Assembly (NCBI GenBank): GCA_964555735.1
Contig: CAZKTS010000311.1
Coordinates: forward strand, 1 to 5,350
Direction of reading: 5' to 3'
DNA from: CAZKTS01 sp964555735
Lineage (GTDB): Bacteria; Actinomycetota; Acidimicrobiia; IMCC26256; PALSA-555
DNA length: 5,350 nt
Positions 1 through 5,350 of this stretch are shown in pieces; within the stretch, counting starts at the first letter, position 1, and every line of letters starts with the position of its first letter. The position numbers and the translations under genes were made by a program. The notes below the pieces were generated by a model. That model was not told the origin of the DNA. It saw only the letters and a program-made list of their open reading frames with translations, and made no database searches.

Positions 1-1
1 G

Positions 2-322
2 TCAGGAGGCGGCGAAGCGGTCGAGCAGACGGCGACGCTGGTTCTCACCGAGGCCGCGCAGACGCCGACTCTCGCTGATGTCGAGCTCGGCCATGATCCG
101 GCGGGCCTTCACCTTGCCGGTCTGCGGCATGGACTCGAGCATGCTCACGACCTTCAGCTTGCCGAGGATCTCGTCGCGGTCGGCGGCGTCGAAGAGCTCG
201 GGCAGCGTGAGCGCACCGCTCTTGAGCCGCTCCTTGACCTCGGCCCGCTGGCGCCGAGCAGCCGCGGCCTTCTCCAGGGCGGCGCGGCGCTGCTCGGGCG
301 TGAGGGAGGGCGGCAGTGGGAT
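2..322 (-). CDS. mihF: Actinobacterial integration host factor (mIHF), probable ATC start
   Basis: Encodes a small basic DNA-binding protein of the actinobacterial integration host factor family, a nucleoid-associated protein that bends and compacts DNA; it is unrelated in sequence to the IHF/HU proteins of proteobacteria. From the start chosen here it has 106 residues, matching the ~105 of the mycobacterial protein. Visible family features are an N-terminal charged helix (LTPEQRRAALEKAAAARR, about residues 7-24), the ILGKLKV segment (52-58), the GKVKARRIM helix-turn region (69-77) and the SRRLRGLG DNA-contact loop (85-92). The stop is TGA at 4-2. The ATC at 322-320 was chosen because it lies six bases after AGGAGG and aligns with the family N-terminus (I/M-P-L-P-P before LTPEQ). 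The nearest in-frame ATG upstream (379-377) would add 19 residues with no family resemblance, and no canonical in-frame start follows until Met61. Product identity is near certain; the start codon is not. Confidence 0.93.
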   Translation of the reverse strand: MPLPPSLTPEQRRAALEKAAAARRQRAEVKERLKSGALTLPELFDAADRDEILGKLKVVSMLESMPQTGKVKARRIMAELDISESRRLRGLGENQRRRLLDRFAAS

Positions 323-328
323 CGTCGA

Positions 329-334
329 CCTCCT
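329..334 (-). promoter_or_regulatory. Ribosome binding site of mihF (AGGAGG)
   Basis: The minus strand reads AGGAGGTCGACGATC. AGGAGGT is a seven-base match to the 16S anti-Shine-Dalgarno sequence, and six bases separate AGGAGG from ATC, which is ideal spacing for initiation there. This site decides the mihF start: any upstream start would place this perfect signal inside the coding region. The next near-cognate codon, CTG at 316-314, would have a 12-base spacer, which is too long to be favoured. Confidence 0.7.
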
Positions 335-374
335 GGCACGAGCGCCGGTGCACCAGCGCGACTTCCGGGCGGCG

Positions 375-380
375 AGCATA
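375..380 (-). promoter_or_regulatory. Possible -10 element of a mihF promoter (TATGCT)
   Basis: In the spacer between pyrF and mihF the minus strand reads TATGCT, which fits the TAnnnT core of actinobacterial primary-sigma -10 elements. It is one of the few A/T-containing hexamers in the spacer. Transcription would then start near 368 and give a leader of about 45 bases before the mihF start. No good -35 is visible at 16-18 bases: the best candidate, TGAACC at 410-405, lies 24 bases away. If real, it would let mihF be expressed apart from the pyrimidine genes. The in-frame ATG at 379-377 falls inside this hexamer. Weak evidence only. Confidence 0.25.
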
Positions 381-419
381 CACACGCGCCCCCGGACCGC
401 TCCCGGTTCACGCGCGCGG

Positions 420-1106
420 TCAGTGAGCGAGCGCGCCTTCGGCCATCGCACACACGTCGGCCGCGGCGCGCTCGGGATCATCGGCCGCGGTGACCGCGCG
501 CCCGATCACGAGCCAGTCCGCGCCGGCGGCCAGGGCGTCGGCCGGCGTCGCGATACGTGCCTGATCGTTGGCGTCCCCACCCGGCATCCGCACCCCCGGC
601 ACCATGGAGCGCAGCGTGTGCGCCCGGGCAGCCTCGACGTCGGACGCCGCACAGACCACCCCGTCGCAGCCCGCGGCTTGCGCCCACGTGAGGCGCTCCG
701 CCATGGCGCTCGTGTCCGGGTCGCTCGTGAGCACGGTGACCGCGAGCGCGACGGGCGCGGCCGTCCCCGCGGCGACGGCGCCCTCGCGGTAGCCGTCCAC
801 CCCGGCCTCGAGCATCGCGATGCCACCGGAGGCGTGGAAGTTGAGGAACTCGACACCGCGCCGACCCAGGACGCGCGCGGCGCGATGGACCGTCGTGGGG
901 ATGTCGTGCAGCTTGAGGTCGGCGAACACCGCGAACCCGAGGTCGTGGAAGCGGTCGAACGCGGCGGGACCGGCTTCGGCGTAGAGCTCGAACCCGACCT
1001 TCACGGTCGCGAACCACGGCTGGAGCCGCGTGGCGATCCCGACCGCGTCGTCGATGCCGCCGACGTCGAGCGCCAGCGCGAGCCGCGCACGGGCCTCGCC
1101 GCTCAT
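420..1106 (-). CDS. pyrF: Orotidine-5'-phosphate decarboxylase, type 1
   Basis: Catalyses decarboxylation of orotidine 5'-phosphate to UMP, the last step of de novo pyrimidine synthesis, as a cytosolic TIM-barrel homodimer. The 228-residue product matches the short type-1 family. The catalytic signature DLKLHDIP places Asp63, Lys65 and Asp68 as the charged network, Asp68 being the residue that reaches into the partner subunit. Asp14 (LALD) and Lys36 (VKVG) complete the ligand site. The phosphate-binding end is present as VPGVR (Arg173), NDQARIATP and VIGRAV (Arg203). The start at 1106 gives an ATGA overlap with the pyrD stop and has AGGA six bases upstream. An in-frame ATG at 1127 has a stronger GGAGGG signal and would give 235 residues. 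The stop is TGA at 422-420. Mycobacterium and Streptomyces mostly carry a longer type-2 enzyme, so this form is notable next to mihF. The function is very secure; only the N-terminus is open. Confidence 0.96.
   Translation of the reverse strand: MSGEARARLALALDVGGIDDAVGIATRLQPWFATVKVGFELYAEAGPAAFDRFHDLGFAVFADLKLHDIPTTVHRAARVLGRRGVEFLNFHASGGIAMLEAGVDGYREGAVAAGTAAPVALAVTVLTSDPDTSAMAERLTWAQAAGCDGVVCAASDVEAARAHTLRSMVPGVRMPGGDANDQARIATPADALAAGADWLVIGRAVTAADDPERAAADVCAMAEGALAH
1103..1106 (-). promoter_or_regulatory. ATGA stop/start overlap joining pyrD and pyrF
   Basis: The minus strand reads GTATGAGC. TGA (1105-1103) ends pyrD, and ATG (1106-1104) is the pyrF start chosen here. Such four-base overlaps usually mean translational coupling: the terminating ribosome re-initiates on the next gene. 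AGGA at 1116-1113 is suitably spaced for this ATG. Confidence 0.65.
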
Positions 1107-2094
1107 ACCGGGTCCTGGTCCGGCCATCGCAACCCTCCGATCAGCTCCCGCACCGCCGACACCGCGTGCCGGTCGCACCACTCGTCGAGCTCCTCGACGA
1201 TGCGCAGGGTCGCGCGGGGCTCCAGGAACGTGGCCGTCCCCACCCCCACCGCGCTGGCGCCCGCGAGCAGCATCTCCACCGCGTCCTCGCCGGTCATCAC
1301 CCCGCCGGTGCCGATGATCGGGACACCGGGGTGCGCGCCGCTCACGTCCTGGACGGCCCGGAGCGCGAGCGGCTTGATCGCTGCGCCCGACAGGCCGCCG
1401 CCGCGGCTGCCGAGCACCGGACGCCGGAGCTCGGCATCGATGAGCAGCGCCCGCGCGGTGTTCACGAGCGTGAGGCCGGTGGCGCCCGCGTCGAGCGCGG
1501 CTCCCGCGATCGCCGGGAGGTCGAGCGGTCCGGGCGAGAGCTTGGCGAAGAGCGGCAGACCGAGGCCGGCGCTGCCGACCGAGTCGATGACGTCGGCCGA
1601 GAGGCTCGCGTCCTGGGCGAACATCACCGGCGCCGGGCCCTCACCGCTCGAGCCGGGCGCGTGGCTGAGGTTCGGGCAGCTGAGGTTGACCTCGACGGCC
1701 ACCAGCTCGGTGGCGACGGGCGCCAGGCGGGCCGCCGCCGCGCCGTAGTCGGCGACCGAGTGGCCCCAGAGCGAGCAGATCACGCGCGCGCCCCGGGCGC
1801 GCAACGGCGGGAGGTCGTGCTCGATCCAGTGGTCGATCCCTCGTCCCTGCAGGCCGACCGCGTTCACCATGCCCGACGCCGCCGGGTGCAGCCGCGGCGG
1901 CGGGTTGCCCGGCCACGCGAACACGGCCTGGGACTTGGCGGTGACCGCGCCGAGTCGCGACGGGTCGCACAGGCGCGCGACCTCGTCGCTGTGCCCGAAC
2001 GTGCCCGACGCGGCGACGATCGGGTTGGGCAGCACCACGGGGCCGAGCCGGACCGACCGGCCGTCGGCGCCAGGCGCGTGGTCGTCGGCCGTCA

Positions 2095-2095
<1 letters not shown>
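1103..2095 (-). CDS. pyrD: Dihydroorotate dehydrogenase, class 1B-type catalytic subunit
   Basis: Oxidises dihydroorotate to orotate using FMN in a cytosolic TIM barrel. The 330-residue product is class 1 because its active-site base is cysteine (Cys140 in NLSCPN); the membrane-bound class 2 enzymes use serine and have an N-terminal membrane helix, absent here. Other visible site residues are ASGTFG (29-34), Lys54 in TAKS, the GNPPPR and SGMVNAVGLQ substrate-loop motifs (63-83, with Asn78), Lys185 in FAKLSP, Asn212 in LVNTA, GGLSG (233-237), and the FMN-phosphate motifs GTGGV (262-266) and VGVGTA (283-288). These fit the PyrDB branch best. That branch normally works with PyrK, an FAD/2Fe-2S subunit that passes electrons to NAD; no pyrK lies beside it here. 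After the catalytic Cys-Pro-Asn the lid loop is about nine residues longer than in Lactococcus PyrDB. The start ATG overlaps the carB stop, and no clear ribosome binding site precedes it. Confidence 0.95.
1133..1138 (-). promoter_or_regulatory. Alternative pyrF ribosome binding site (GGAGGG)
   Basis: Inside the 3' end of pyrD the minus strand reads GGAGGGTTGCGATGG. GGAGGG ends five bases before an ATG at 1127-1125 that is in frame with pyrF. This is a stronger Shine-Dalgarno match than the AGGA serving the ATG at 1106. It also encodes the Gly-Gly of the PyrD C-terminus, so it may be coincidental. If used, PyrF gains seven residues (MAGPGPG). Confidence 0.4.

Positions 2096-5350
<3,255 letters not shown>

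Larger units (their letters stand above)
323..419 (-). other. pyrF-mihF intergenic spacer
   Basis: This 97-base region is the only real gap in the window. It contains the mihF ribosome binding site and a candidate -10. A direct repeat of GCGCGTG lies at 415-409 and 389-383. A short inverted repeat (ACCG...CGGT, 407-396) has only four paired bases and no T-run after it, so no terminator is visible. Read-through from pyrF into mihF is therefore likely. Confidence 0.6.

Noticed and set aside
396..407. Inverted repeat after pyrF considered as a terminator
   Set aside because: Only four base pairs around a four-base loop, with no T-run following on the minus strand.
2..481. Long version of MihF (159 residues) starting inside pyrF
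   Set aside because: The added N-terminus is out-of-frame pyrF sequence plus spacer without family similarity, and a perfect ribosome binding site lies further downstream.
78..1748. Plus-strand open frame of 556 codons across mihF, pyrF and pyrD
   Set aside because: It runs antisense to three clearly real genes, and its Arg/Ala/Ser/Pro-rich product has no family resemblance.

Overview
The window is a high-GC stretch with four genes, all on the minus strand and packed head to tail. It is the distal part of a de novo pyrimidine (UMP) biosynthesis operon, followed by a nucleoid-protein gene. In transcription order (right to left) it holds: carB (large subunit of carbamoyl-phosphate synthase; its first ~21 codons lie beyond the right edge), pyrD (class 1B-type dihydroorotate dehydrogenase), pyrF (short, type-1 orotidine-5'-phosphate decarboxylase), and mihF (actinobacterial integration host factor, mIHF). 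carB and pyrD share one base in TGATG. pyrD and pyrF share four bases in ATGA. A ~97-base spacer separates pyrF from mihF. There is no other gap of note.

Organism: mIHF is a hallmark of Actinomycetota, and the order carB - pyrF - mihF (with gmk usually next) is the classical actinobacterial arrangement. The dihydroorotate dehydrogenase has the active-site cysteine of class 1, and the decarboxylase is the short type 1. Mycobacteria and Streptomyces instead generally use a class 2 quinone-linked PyrD and a longer type-2 PyrF. That mixture points to a deep-branching actinobacterial class (Acidimicrobiia- or Thermoleophilia-like). This placement is an inference from gene content, not from any search.

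Together, CarB (with CarA, not in the window) makes carbamoyl phosphate, PyrD oxidises dihydroorotate to orotate, and PyrF decarboxylates OMP to UMP. pyrB, pyrC, carA, pyrE and any pyrK are not in this window. MihF binds DNA and is not a pyrimidine enzyme; its place here is conserved synteny.

The region is mostly ordinary core metabolism and I see no new system. The points worth a second look are: mihF appears to lack a canonical start codon at its family start and has ATC six bases after a perfect AGGAGG; the class 1B-type pyrD has no pyrK between it and carB; PyrD carries a ~9-residue insertion directly after its catalytic cysteine; and pyrF has two competing starts.
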